Below, piece after piece: positions 23,635 to 35,273 of a stretch of DNA of 64,000 nucleotides. Location: assembly GCA_019828595.1 (NCBI GenBank), contig JAHQRK010000001.1, forward strand, positions 1,984,001 to 2,048,000. Reading direction: 5' to 3'. The translations under genes and the position numbers were made by a program. Within the stretch, counting starts at the first letter, position 1. Each line of letters begins with the position of its first letter. Source of the DNA: Aphanomyces cochlioides. Taxonomy: Eukaryota; Oomycota; Saprolegniomycetes; Saprolegniales; Verrucalvaceae. Under the pieces are notes generated by a model that had not been told where the DNA came from, ran no database searches, and was given only the letters and a program-made list of their open reading frames with translations.

Positions 23635-25279
23635 CTAAATTATCACGCCGCGCTTGCGGAAGAATGCGACGCCGACGTAAACGGTGACCAAGGAAAAGAT
23701 CACCGTGATGACAATGACAGCCATGAACGCCCCTGGAGTTTGTTCCAGCCCCGACGTGAGATTCATGCCAAACGCCGCCGTGACAAACATGCCAAATGTC
23801 AAGCAGACCATTATGAGCGTGAAGATCATGTCGGCCGTGAGAAGGTAATTACGCACGGCGTCCATCTTGAGCATGACAACGCTTTCCGTGTTGTGGATGC
23901 GATGGACCATGAGCGCCACTTTGGTCTTGGTGTTGTGGATATCTTGCAAGTAAACCTCCAGCAGCGATTCGGCCTCTTCGGCGTCAAAACTCCACAGCTC
24001 ATTGAGCATGACTGGATTGTTATGCAGCTACAACCCAAGTGACGAGAGCGACGAGCTTGTCATTGTACCTGAGTCAAGTAGAGCAAATGCAAATCCACTT
24101 CGTTGTCGAGGATCTCCATTAACACACGGCGTAATCCATTGACCTGTGCCGGCAGTTAAGTCAAGAGATAGAAGAAGGCGACAAACCTGAGACTCGAATT
24201 CATTCATGGCATTCTTGAGTGTGCGCAAAGTTTCCAACTCTCCAGATGACATTTGAGCGCTGGCTAATCGTTCCAGCGACGAATTGACAATGGGAGCCAT
24301 GCGTTCAAAATCGTCAGCAAGAAATCTACACAGCGCAAAGCGTCAGAATGGATTGGCAAGGAGCTTGGCTTACTTGCACACAGTCGAGAGAATGGCTTCG
24401 AGAGCTCTACGACGACACAGGAGGTGGTGGATAAAATAGTTGAGAATGGATGGATTTACCGAAATTCAAATGCCATCTCCACTTCATCGTCGCCTTGAGG
24501 CTCTTTGAATTTGTCCTTGAGCAGTCCGACTAGAGGGTGGGTCTTGTCGGGGACGAACATTAAGCAGCAATCGCGCATAATCACAGATCGAATGGGGTCT
24601 AGACCAAGCTGAAGTTCATGTTCTACGTGTTTACGAACCTGCATTCACCAGAATCGCTTGCTTTCGGACGACAATCGAGGGTTCGTAAGATTCGACAAAG
24701 GCATAGTCCAGCTTTCGAAGATCGCGCATGTGGACTGGCTGTAAGAGGGTATCATGATGAGACAAATGTTCCACGAGCAATGTACTATTACCTGAGCGTC
24801 TGACACTGACGAATGTGGCGGTGAAACAAGGCGCGCAAGCGTTGGAATTCCTACATTTCCGTCACATTTAAGTCCATTCACGCTCGGTGCACCTGGTTTG
24901 GATGGCGGGATGGGTGGAAGAACAGAGCTTGGCGAAACTTCGACCACAGCTCCTACGCCTGGCGAATGCAGTTGAGCTGCAGCTTGTGTCATCTTCAGCA
25001 CGTCCGCGCGACGCATGCGTAGCATGATAGCATTGCCGTTGATGTCAAATTTGAGCACCTGCATAACGTTAAGCTTCGAAAGCCAGTGTGCATCATCAGG
25101 CTTACATCCTGAAGTCCCGTCTTTGAGAAGGAATCCTGCAGGTCGCGCGCTAGTGGATTGGGTCGGACCGGGAGCATTTCGGCCGTGACTATTTCTTTCA
25201 GCGCTCCTCCGTGGACTTGGACCCAAGGGCTCGAGTCCAACGTCGACTTGATCGGAGACGGTGGGGGTGCGCTGGCCAT
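23635..25279 (-). CDS. MRS2/CorA-type Mg2+ channel (paralogue B)
   Basis: Starts at ATG 25279 with MASAPPPSPIKSTLDSSPW (exon 25106-25279), followed by exon 24792-25058 with VLKFDINGNAIMLRMRRADV and a Pro-rich linker. Later exons carry VHMRDLRKLDYAFVESYEP, DPIRSVIMRDCCLMFVPDK, MSSGELETLRTLKNAMNEF, VNGLRRVLMEILDNEVDLHL and the final segment with FDAEEAESLLEVYLQDI, MDAVRNYLLTADMIF and the channel motif in TAAFGMNLTSGLE. The C-terminus FFRKRGVII is basic, as in the family. A CCGGATAA element lies 42 bp before the ATG. It sits 68 bp downstream of paralogue C's stop, which suggests tandem duplication. Confidence 0.88.
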
Positions 25280-25320
25280 CCTTCCTAAACTTTTCTAAGA
25301 TCGGACAATTATCCGTCAAA

Positions 25321-25330
25321 ATCCGGATAA
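25321..25330. promoter_or_regulatory. CCGGATAA element before MRS2-B
   Basis: ATCCGGATAA lies in the 68-bp gap between the stop of MRS2-C (25348) and the start of MRS2-B (25279), 42 bp upstream of the latter. The gap is so short that this must be close to the core promoter. Confidence 0.55.
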
Positions 25331-25347
25331 AAATGCATCTTTTATAT

Positions 25348-26848
25348 TCAAACACCGCCAAGAAGCTTGATGCCACGCCGGCGTAAGTACCGACTCGAGA
25401 GAAAGTACATGACGAAAGGAAACGCAAAACAGAGGCCAAATGTGATGTAGAAGATGCCAAGCATGTCTTGGATCGTCGAGTTCAAGTTCATGCCGAAGCC
25501 GCCCGTAACGAAGGTCGACATGGTCACAAAGGCCGTCATGGTCGTCAACGACAACTCGACAGTCAGAAGCGAATTCCGCATTGCGTCCAGCTTCATCATG
25601 ACGACGCTCTCTGTGTTTTGAATGCTGCTCAAGACCAGCTCGATTTTCGCTTGTTGGCCATAGAATTCCTGAAGGAACGATAGAAGTTATGGACGGATAC
25701 AAGGGATACAACGACTGTACCTGAAGATATGACTCAAGCATGGACTCGACGTATTCGGAATCAAAATTCCAATTGTCATTGTCCGCTCGTCCAAGGTGAG
25801 GCGTGTGGAACAACTAGCACGTTGCGCTATGAATGACAAGACCTTGGATAACGACAAGTGAACCTTGGTGAGATAGAACGCGTGCAACGTCACTTCATCT
25901 TCGAGGACATTGAACAAGATGCGACGAATTCCATTGACCTAGACAAGGCACGTAAGGCAGCTGTCCTGCAAGCATCGCTTACTTGCGACTCAAGTTCGCT
26001 CACAACGTTCTTCAACTTGCGCAGCGTCTCGAGCTCTCCCGATTGAGTCTGCTTGACGAGAATGTCCAAAGTCGCATTGGCTATAGGTATGATTTTGTTG
26101 CAGTCGTTGGCTAATATCCTGTCGAATATGAGAGAGACTAGCTTATTGGTCTATGTACTTGGTCAGTGTCGATAAAATCGCTTCCAATGCGCTATAAGTT
26201 CAGCTATTTAACGAGAGATTGCATCGCTGCTTACTTGAACTCAAAGGCTTGACCTCCCGCGTCATCTCCTCCCTGATACGTGTCTTTGAAAGCTTGCTTC
26301 ATCATCGAGATCAAGCTGTCAGCGCCATCGGGTAAGAAAACCAAGCAATTGTCCTTCAAGATGACGGCTCGGATAGGCTCTACGAAGTTGATAAATCAAG
26401 AATTACAAGCAAGTCGCACCAGCATTCACAAGAATGACTTGTCTGCGCACTGTGAGGGATGGCTCTGTGCTGATGGAGAAAATGCTATCCAACTTGCGAA
26501 TATCTCGCATGTTCAGGCACTGCAAGCGAGTCAACCAAGGACAAAATTGGTCTGAATACCGGCACATCACTCGAAATACTCTTGCGTCGCTCGATGTGTG
26601 GACCTTCCGGTGCTGCGGACAACTATGAACCATTCGCCATCTCAATTTTGATTGCTCACAAGTACAGCTGTACCCGCTTGTGCAGTTTGTGCATTTGTTC
26701 GACATTGGTTTGGACCATCTTAAAGACATCCGCCCTGGCCACTTCTTGATATGTGACCTCTCCGTCAATGTGGAATCGCAAGGCCTACAATTGTCGATCA
26801 AAATTCAACTAAGAGACATCCATATTTGACGTACGAGTCGCTTTCCAT
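25348..26848 (-). CDS. MRS2/CorA-type Mg2+ channel (paralogue C)
   Basis: Exons in order: a short first exon probably at 26848 (MESDSY, weakly supported), then ALRFHIDGEVTYQEVARADV (~26720-26785), HMRDIRKLDSIFSISTEPSL (~26440-26515), PIRAVILKDNCLVFLPDGAD (~26320-26375), SGELETLRKLKNVVSELESQ (~25985-26045), VNGIRRILFNVLEDEVTLHA (~25880-25940), FDSEYVESMLESYLQ (~25725-25770) and the last exon with MDAMRNSLL-like helix, two membrane segments and the channel motif in TGGFGMNLNSTIQ. Ends in RRRGIKLLGGV. Domain order is the same as in paralogues A and B. Splice joins are approximate and the true start may be further upstream. Confidence 0.82.
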
Positions 26849-28789
26849 TGCGAGAGGATGGTTCAGCGGCATGAAGAATTCCCCGGTGGCGATTTCCAAG
26901 AAGATCAGGCACAATGATCGTATCCTGGGAATACCCCCCAGAGTGACAGGTGCGCAGGAATTGCATCTCCATCTTGAGCAGCTTCTTTGGTTATGAAATG
27001 GCCGAAACGACACATTGGACTGTCTCAATGCAACGAAAAATCGGAATCTCACCGCCAAAGGTCGTTCGCGCCGAAACCGCTGCATGGTGAGCGCTTTACA
27101 GTGAGCCGTGAATGAATGAATGACCTTGTACATGACCTCTCAGGCTCTTTGTCCCTCTGGAAGTTGTATTTTGTCAAGAGAGGAATCAAGACGACAAACT
27201 CACAACTAAATGGGTCTTTTAGCGAGTCGAAGCGCTATTGTCATGACAACTGTGGATTGTCTCGAGCATGAACATGACTGCGATGACAAGGCGGTCGAGT
27301 CTGTGAACTTGTCGTTCCAGGTGGTTGTTGGCAGCGCCCCCTCTATCATGTCGACAAGAACGTGATGAGGCGGGAATAAGCGAAGCAATACTTAGTAATG
27401 CCTGAATCAAAAGACTAGAAGACAAATTGGGAACCAGTTCAACACCTTAATCTTAAGAATGCTGTGGATGCAGCTGATATCGTCACACTGTGCATGTACA
27501 GCGCCTTTGCAAATGGCCCAAATTGGTGACTACGGGCATCACAAGCCTAGCGGTCGAGTTGGCCTCTGCTTTTTGTCTCCTGATTTTGCTTTTGGTTGCG
27601 CGAGATCTCAACGAGTTCGGGTCAATTTGATCATTTCTAACAAAGAGAGAGAAGAGATGCCAAGTGCGACGTCAAAGCATGTCGTTGAACAATATGAGTA
27701 TCATCTTGGCTCGTCATGGTACATCGTCGATTGTCTCCATCAGTCGCGATCAGGCGGCGCCACCACGGTCAAAATCAGAGGATAAGTTTGCAATCCGCAC
27801 CAATGGACTGCGACTCACTATGAGTAAAGACGTGAATGGAATCTCCGCAGCGCCAAGTGGCCATTCACATTCACATCCACAACTTTCCTCATTACTCGCA
27901 TCTTCCTCGACGCAGACGAACCACGAATCGACCAATCGGGCAAGTGCAATTATGTACTAAGTACTCAGGTGTGCTTCTCACCATTAGAAATATCTCACCA
28001 AAATAATCTCTCATACAAGTATTAAATAGATGTCATCACTCTATTCTTTTTATTGGGTAAAATTAGGTCATCATATCTTTTTCGAGATACAAATTCCATT
28101 TTCCCAAAAATTATATTTAGGCATTCGATTTTAATTATATTGCTTTTTGTATTTCGTAATTTTATTTTTCGATTTTCACGAAATACATGGCAAATCGTAT
28201 TTCGGTCGAGATACGATGGACAGAGCCAATCAAAGTATGAAGAAATAGTGAATATGAGTGAGCTGACAAGATTGACTTCAAAGAGTGCATAAAGCTCATT
28301 GCAGAGTCAATCTACTACTTAGAGAGTTACTACAACGAGAAGCATTTATATCTAAATTCTTCGGAGGAAGCACGTGTCGAAAAGTGCTCCAATTTTTTAT
28401 ATAATCACTCAACGTTCATGAATTATTGACCCAGGCGTGAAACTTGTAGGGCAACGATGATTTATTAACAGTAAGTGATTCTAGGAGCCATAGAAGTCCT
28501 GGAATTTCCACACCAGCTACACTACGATGATAAAAAGCATGTGAGGGAAATGCGGACATGATCCATCGAGAAAGACGAAACAATGTCTCTAGATGTATAA
28601 GTCTTATGATAAGATAATTAACTTTTTAACATGGAATTGAGCTCGTGGTATGAAAATATGTTTCAAGCCTATACATGCAGAACGTGATACCATAACATGG
28701 GGAACGAAAATCGACGAAGTGGTGATTTTGTCACGTGGCATGGAACGTGTGAACCACGCGATAGCATAGTAATTTGACGAAGAGTCGCT
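26849..28789. other. gene-poor, partly AT-rich region
   Basis: No gene recognised. An ATG-initiated 93-codon ORF at 27679-27960 is Ser-rich (SSLLASSSTQTNHES) and could be a small protein or exon, but nothing supports it. From about 27960 to 28620 the sequence becomes much more AT-rich than the neighbouring coding DNA, with long A/T runs near 28050-28190 and an ATACAAATTCC motif at 28087-28097. This may be inserted or degenerated DNA upstream of the orphan kinase exon. Confidence 0.5.
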
Positions 28790-29068
28790 GTGTTTAAGTC
28801 GCTGAAAACACATCGCGTGCCTTATGAAGATCTGAAGCACCCCAAGAGCGGTCTTCCCGTGGGAGACTCGGCCATTCTCTTGAATGTTGTGCGAGGCGAG
28901 ATCAAGTCAAGTTTCACCCGCGAGTGTCCAACTTGGATCTTCGATACCGCGATGCAATGCCTTTCCCACAATCCATCGGATCGACCGACGGCGCTGCAGC
29001 TCTCGACTATCATCCGCGTCAAGCTCAAGGAATTGTCAAGACGGCGGTTCCAGCTCAAGAGTGTTTAA
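28790..29068 (+). pseudogene. orphan last exon of a TKL receptor kinase
   Basis: The segment encodes only the C-lobe end of the TKL kinases seen downstream: LKTHRVPYEDLKHPKSGLP, GDSAILLNVVRGEIKSSF, CPTWIFDTAMQCLSHNPSDR, PTALQLSTIIRVKLKELS. It corresponds to the final exon of its paralogues (compare 34818-35092). No kinase N-lobe, HRD or DFG segment lies upstream, where the DNA is AT-rich and non-coding. It is therefore a truncated gene copy, but its frame is unbroken, so the loss may be fairly recent. Confidence 0.8.
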
Positions 29069-29592
29069 ATTTCGTCGTCGCAATGTTCAAAGTCAAATCT
29101 AAGGTCAGGATACGTCGCTGTCGTGCGCCAAAGGGCATGGACGAATTGCATTGGTAGTATATTCAAGGCGAAACGAGTTCCATCTCGATATCTCATGGTG
29201 TCTTTACCGACATCGACACTCCAAGTATGGGAGTTCAAGACAGAACATCCAATGGTGTACTGTACATGCCACCCATAATGTCAATCTTCGATGCAGTCTT
29301 GGATGTCCGAGTGGATCGTCGGCGGCACACATGCAGGACGACAGAGTCCCTGAATCTTCCTTAGCATGCTCTTGGATCGAGCAGACTTTCCAAGGAGACG
29401 ACGATATGAGATCAATTCACCCACGATCCGACGCATTGTGCCACTCCTTCGCTAGACGGACGTTGGCCGAGCACCAATCATGACGGTCTTCCAGGTACCA
29501 ATGCCCATCGGAGTGGTGCATTGCATCTACAGTACAGCACAGTAGACTGCCCGACACATTTGGATTCACGTCTCGACTGACACAGGCTTGCG
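29069..29592. promoter_or_regulatory. 5' region of TKL kinase 1, shared with kinase 2
   Basis: No gene. The stretch 29478-29592 resembles 32586-32703 before the next kinase: CCAATCATGACG, then a TCTTCC block, AATGCCCAT and finally CTGACACAGGCTTG directly before the ATG. The whole gene plus promoter was therefore duplicated in tandem. Confidence 0.55.
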
Positions 29593-31981
29593 ATGGTTCC
29601 ATCCAAGATGTCGACGAGCTGGACAATAATGCTGGCACTTCTGGCTGCTACACTGGCCAATGCAGCGTCGTGTCCTTATACCAACCTTCCAGCGAGCGTC
29701 ACGAACGTCCTCGTGGCCGACAAATCTCTCTGTCCTCCACGAAATGCCACGTGCATCGTGACAAAGTCTTGCCGCTATGTTGGCTGGCAAAACGTGACGG
29801 ACTTGACGGGGTTTAAGAATCAAAAGGCCAATGCAACGTGGCAAGCCATCGGCGACCTCCGAGGATGGCAGCCGTCGACGCGAAACGAGTGGCTTACGCT
29901 CAATGGTCTTGGCCAAGCCATCGATATGTCGCTCTTCCAGCTCAACGACATGGTCACGTCATTGTACGATCATGGCCAAGCGAGTGAATCTTCTTGACAG
30001 TCGCGTAGACTCTTTAGCAATATGCCATGGGCCGCGCCTTCCAACTTTACTTGGCCAAGCACAACCACGCAATTGTAAGCCCTGGCATTGCCAGCGCTTT
30101 GTTACCAAGCATGAGCTGTAGATGGTTTGCCAATGTTGCCCTTCAAACTCTTCCTCTTTTACCAGACAAACTCCAGAGATTGTACGCCTCCCATCGCCTC
30201 ATTGGCATGACGACGCGAGTAGATTTGCATTCCAGACCAAGCTCAAGACGTTGGACGACCTGCGAAAACTTCCCCCGACGCTCACATGGCTGTACGCAAT
30301 GTCGGCATCGTTTCAACTCAACGCGGCGTAGGCAACTCGTTAATAATTCTTACATCGAGTGGACCAACTTGGACTTCAGCGCTTTGACGCACTTGTAAGA
30401 GCAGCTCTAGCCATGCCTTTGCCTCATTCGTCGTTTTCTAGCGAGCCATGGGGAAACGAGAACCTCACTCGCATCGAGAACGTCACGTTCAGCAGTCGCC
30501 TAGTCATGCTGCGAGTAAAATCTTCCCTACCGTTGACGTGACATGGACTTAGGGATCTCCACGACATGAATATTACCAACTGGATCATGACCACAGACAC
30601 GTTCAATGCTCTGAATCGTTTGCAGCCTTACTACTTTGGCCTAGACAAGGAGAAAGACGACGGCTGGGGATACATTGGCTACACTTATGCCAACTTGACC
30701 ATTGACTCAAGCGCCGCGGAATGCAGTGGAAAGAGCGGAACGATCCAAGAGCTGTGGGGAACCAACAAGACGGCGAGACAGAAACCGTACGACCAGAGCG
30801 TCTTTCGCGTCTGCGTCCTTAGTGGTAGCGTAAACTCTGCAGACATTTTTGGCTCATGGGATTGCCGTAGATGGAGGACCTTCAGCCAACAACCCACCGA
30901 ACTCGTCATCCTTAAGCAGCTGGAATGTCAGTCGGTGGTGCGGCTCTCATCGGAATTCTCGTCTTTGTGGTCATGCGCCGCCGTCAAAGGAAAGTTGAGA
31001 ACGAGCTCAAACACGTTCAGGAGATGTATCATTCGACCGAAGCACTGCCTTCGAACGATGAGGCTGGCATTGACATGAAGCAGCTAACCATGTGCCGCCT
31101 CGATGAGTCTGACTTGAGTTTCCACCAGAGGTTGGGCTCTGGTGCGTTTGCTGACGTGTGGCTCGGAACATTCAAGGGTGAAGCTGTGGCTGTCAAGAAA
31201 TTGCACGCCAACCGAGTGACTCTTCACCAGCTCCAATCCTTTGTCAACGAAATCACGCTCATGGCGACGTTTGATTCTCCATACATTGTCAAGTTGATTG
31301 GCGCGGCATGGACTCGACCATCCGATGTCAAATGCGTCATGGAATTGATGGACGGTGGCGACTTAAAAGACTGCCTGGACCTCAATACACCAGAAAATTT
31401 CCACTGGGAAGACAAATACTTGCATATTCACAGCATTGTGGAAGGTCTGGTCTACTTGCACTCTCTCAACATCATCCACCGCGATCTCAAGTCACGGAAT
31501 GTGCTGCTGGATTCGGTGAAGGGCACCAAGCTGACGGACTTTGGCGTGTCGAAGGAAGATCTCCAAGCTACGATGACAGTGGGCGTCGGCACCTTTCGAT
31601 GGATGGCTCCAGAGGTCATTCAAGACAAATCTTACACGACCTCTGCTGATGTTTACTCTTTCGGTGAGGACCAACCGTCGTCGCCTAGTGTAATGATCAT
31701 CCTTAGGCGTCATCCTGTCTGAATTCGACACGCATCGCATTCCTTATGAAGATCTCAAGAATCCCACCACGGGTCTTCCTATCGGAGACTCGGCGATTAT
31801 TGTGAGTGTCGTGCAAGGCGAGATCAAGCCAACGTTCAGTCGAGACTGCCCTCCTTGGATCTACGACATGGCGATGCAATGCCTCGCTCTCAATCCAGAC
31901 GATCGACCGACCGCGCTGCAACTTTCCCACACGATTCGAATCAAGCTGAAAGAAATGTCGACAGGACTATTTACCCTATAA
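29593..31981 (+). pseudogene. LRR receptor-like TKL kinase 1, frameshifted in the transmembrane region
   Basis: Exons: 29593-29963 (signal peptide MVPSKMSTSWTIMLALLAAT and Cys cap SCPYTNLPASVTN), then LRR exons 30009-30074, 30122-30181, 30223-30291, 30332-30394, 30442-30510, a cap exon 30553-30824 (GTIQELWGTNKTARQKP), a TM/kinase exon from 30871 and the last exon from ~31708. The kinase motifs are whole: GSGAFADVWLG, AVKKLHANR, HRDLKSRNVLL, TDFGVSKED, WMAPEVIQD. In exon 8, however, the reading frame set by the ectodomain (DGGPSANNPPNSSSLSS) runs into a TGA. Against kinase 2 there is a net 11-nt loss at about 30910-30935, removing part of the TM helix and shifting frame. Either a pseudogene or a sequencing error. 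Confidence 0.8.
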
Positions 31982-32703
31982 GCAAGCAACATGCCTTACG
32001 AGATTTACGTAGCGGCCAAGGTAATGGCGACAGTGCTTGGTGGTTGTTCATGTGATGAATATGTCCATGGAATAGTTCCTCTATCTTACGCATGCCATGA
32101 GAAATCCTCCTAACGCCCTGAGCGACAATCCAAAGATCTTTTGGATGACCGTTGTCGTGTGTTTGAAGGTGAAACGAGACAGTGCATGGAGCGCGGCGAT
32201 AATAATTGGCCACAAACTCACGTGATCTCTCCTTCATGCTTGCGTCTTTCGCCCATGACGACGCTAAAATTTTGGATTCCCCGAATCAAACTTTCCTCGA
32301 TACACCGTAATCTCAATGGTAGATGCTGCCCATGATGTCGATGTCCGTCGTTCGCTCTCTGGAACTCATGGACATACGCAGTGCTAGACTCTGCACATGT
32401 TCAATCCCAGTGCACTGATAGGATCTCGACTTCATCCTCCGAGTGGAATGACGGCGGCGATCTTGGAGGACGGAGACTGCCCGCCTCTTTGTCCAATGTA
32501 CAGAGACGAGTTGAGTTGTCCATGCACCCACTCCATCTTTTTGACCTGGATCATTGAGGCACCCACACGTTTCTACGAGAGAACCAATCATGACGCTCTT
32601 CCTGCATACTAATGCCCATGGGGTTGGTACTCTTCATCAACAGAAGGTCTGGTATGACAGCGCATCACTTGTCGATCGGGATCTCGGCTGACACAGGCTT
32701 GTG
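31982..32703. other. intergenic region between TKL kinases 1 and 2
   Basis: About 720 bp without a recognised gene. It holds the 3' end of kinase 1 and the promoter of kinase 2; the last ~120 bp resemble the DNA before kinase 1. No CCGGATAA element is visible here. Confidence 0.55.
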
Positions 32704-35092
32704 ATGGCTCCATCCAAGACGACACCGGCATTTCTGGCTGCTGCGCAGGTCAATGCAGCGTCGTGTCCTTATACCAACCTTCCAGCGAGCGTCACAAATG
32801 TCCTCGTGGCTGACAAGTCTCTCTGTCCTGCACCAAATGCCACGTGCATCGTCACAAAGTCGTGCAGCTATGTTGGCTGGCAGAACGTGACGGACTGGGC
32901 AGGCGTGGAGAAACAACCGGCCAATGCAACATGGCAAGCCATCGGCGACCTCCGAGGATGGCAGCCGTCGACACGCAACGAGTGGCTTACGCTCAATGGC
33001 CAAGGCCGCACCATCGATATGTCGCTCTTCCAGCTCAACGACATCGTCACATCCTTGTACGACCAAGCAAATCCTCAACTTGACACTCGCGTAGGTACTT
33101 TACCAACATGCCGTGGGTCCTGCCTTCCAACTTTACTTGGCCAAGCACAGCCACGCAATTGTAAGCCGACTGGCATCGTCTCTTCGTCACCAAGCATGCT
33201 CTGTAGATGGTTCTCGTACATTCCTCTTGGAACTCTTCCTCCTTTGCCAGACAAGCTACAGAGATTGTACGTCTCATCCGCCGTCGCAGTGCCATGACCA
33301 TGCGAGTAGATTTGCATACGAGAGCAAGCTCAAGACGTTGGAAGACCTTCGGAAACTGCCTCCGACGCTCACATGGCTGTACGCACCCTTTTGACTCGTG
33401 TCGACTTAGAGTCACGTAGGCAACTCGCTGGGAATTCCTACACGGAGTGGACCAACTTGGACTTCAGCGCGTTGACGCACTTGTAAGACCAGCTCAAGCC
33501 ATTGAGATTGGAGCACTCACGTGACGACAGGGAGCCATGGAGCAACAAGAACCTCACTCGCATTGACAACGTCATGTTCAGCAGTCGGCTTATCATGCTG
33601 TGAGCCACATATTCACGGAATGGTCTCACCAAACGCTAGCGATCTCCACGACATGAATATTACCAACTGGATCATGACCACAGACACGTTCAATGCTCTG
33701 AATCGTTTGCAGCCTTACTACTTTGGCCTAGACAAGGAGAAAGACGACGGCTGGGGATACATTGGCTACACTTATGCCAACTTGACCATTGACTCAAGCG
33801 CCGCGGAATGCAGTGGAAAGAGCGGAACGATCCAAGAGCTGTGGGGAACCAACAAGACGGCGAGACAGAAACCGTACGACCAGAGCGTCTTTCGCGTCTG
33901 CGTCCTTAGCGGTCTTAGCGGTAACGAGTACTCTCTCGTCTTCTGGCTCATGGGATTGCCGTAGATAACCCACCACCTTCACCAACGGCCACCACGACGG
34001 AATCATCAACTTTGAGTACTGGAGTCATCGTTGGAATTGCCGCTGGTGGTGCAGCTCTCATCGGGATTGTGGTCTTTATGGTCATGCGCCGTCGCCAAGT
34101 GAGAGCCGAGAAAGAGCTCAAACACGTTCAGGAAATGTATCACTCGACTGAAGAATTGCCTTCGAACGACGTTACTGGACTTGACATGAAGCAGCTAACC
34201 ATGTGCCGCCTTGATGAATCTCGGCTGACTCTCCACCGGAAGCTCGGCTCTGGTGCTTTTGCCGACGTCTGGTTGGGAACGTATCAAGGTGAGTCCGTGG
34301 CAGTGAAGAAAATGCACGCCAACCGAGTGACTCTCCGTCAACTCCAATCCTTTGTCGAGGAAATCACGCTCATGGCGACGTTTGATTCACCCTACATTGT
34401 GAAATTGATCGGTGCGGCATGGACGCGTCCGTCCGATGTCAAAGGCGTCATGGAATTGATGGACGGCGGCGACTTGAAAGATTGCCTGGACCATAACGCA
34501 CCAAGCGAATTCCACTGGAACGACAAGTACATGCACATTCACAGCATAGTGCATGGCCTGGTCTACTTGCACTCTCTCAACATCATCCACCGCGATGTCA
34601 AGTCACGGAATGTGCTGTTGGATTCCAAGAAGAGCACCAAGTTGACGGATTTTGGCGTGTCCAAAGAAGACATGCAGGCAACGATGACAGTGGGTGTCGG
34701 CACGTTCCGCTGGATGGCTCCGGAAGTCATTCAAGACAAATCGTACACGACTTCAGCTGACATTTACTCGTTCGGTGAGAACGATTCTTCGTCACATTGT
34801 CTAACGATCCCGTGAAGGTGTCATCTTGTCTGAATTCGACACGCATCGCATTCCTTATGAAGATTTGACGAACCCTAGCACGGGTTTGCCCATTGGAGAC
34901 TCGGCGATCCTCGTGAGTGTCGTGCAGGGGGAAATCCAACCCACATTTACTCGAGACTGCCCTCCTTGGATCTTCGACATGGCGATGCAATGCCTCGCCC
35001 ACAATCCAGACGATCGACCGACTGCGATGCAACTTTCCCACATCATTCGAACCAAGCTGAAAGAAATGTCGACAGGACTATTTACGCTGTAA
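32704..35092 (+). CDS. LRR receptor-like TKL protein kinase 2 (intact)
   Basis: Nine exons join in phase: 32704-33056, 33095-33160, 33207-33266, 33310-33378, 33420-33482, 33531-33599, 33640-33920, 33965-34774, 34818-35092, giving 681 residues. The N-terminus is short and weakly hydrophobic (MAPSKTTPAFLAAAQVNAAS), then a Cys cap with NVTD/NATC glycosylation sites. Each of exons 2-6 encodes one LRR (20-23 residues, e.g. LPPLPDKLQRL, LRKLPPTLTWL) with phase-2 introns inside a Leu codon. A C-terminal cap, a TM helix (GVIVGIAAGGAALIGIVVFM) and the RRRQ stop-transfer follow. The kinase has GSGAFADVWLG, AVKKMHANR, HRDVKSRNVLL, TDFGVSKED and WMAPEV, so it should be active. The ligand is unknown; a cell-surface receptor is inferred. 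Confidence 0.92.
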
Positions 35093-35273
35093 GCAAGCAA
35101 CATGCCATGAGATGACTTCTCGATATTTCGCCGATTGCGATGGACATCATGGAGCTGTCTTGTTGTCTTGGAGCTGAATCTCCTCGACGGACTTGACCAA
35201 ATGAGCTACCACTTGGCGTCAACTCGGCGTGGACGACAGCCTTGACGCTGGCACATGCATGGAGCTCATTCGA
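35093..35273. other. short convergent gap between kinases 2 and 3
   Basis: About 180 bp between two stop codons of convergent kinase genes. The two 3' ends encode the same MSTGLFTL terminus and form an imperfect inverted repeat around this gap. Confidence 0.5.

Noticed and set aside
24645..25460. 271-codon open frame running through MRS2-B introns
   Set aside because: Its middle matches an MRS2 exon but the ends read through introns; the spliced model explains the conserved parts better.
27459..27785. 108-codon ORF with ATG
   Set aside because: No recognisable motif, odd composition and no neighbouring exons that fit; could not be supported.
31308..31649. 113-codon ORF also present identically at 38296-38637
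   Set aside because: Out of frame with the kinase exons. Its exact repetition reflects the identical DNA tract of kinases 1 and 4, not a conserved protein.
34012..34815. Treating the TM/kinase ORFs as separate soluble kinase genes
   Set aside because: Exons upstream join in phase to signal peptide and LRRs, so they are parts of receptor genes.
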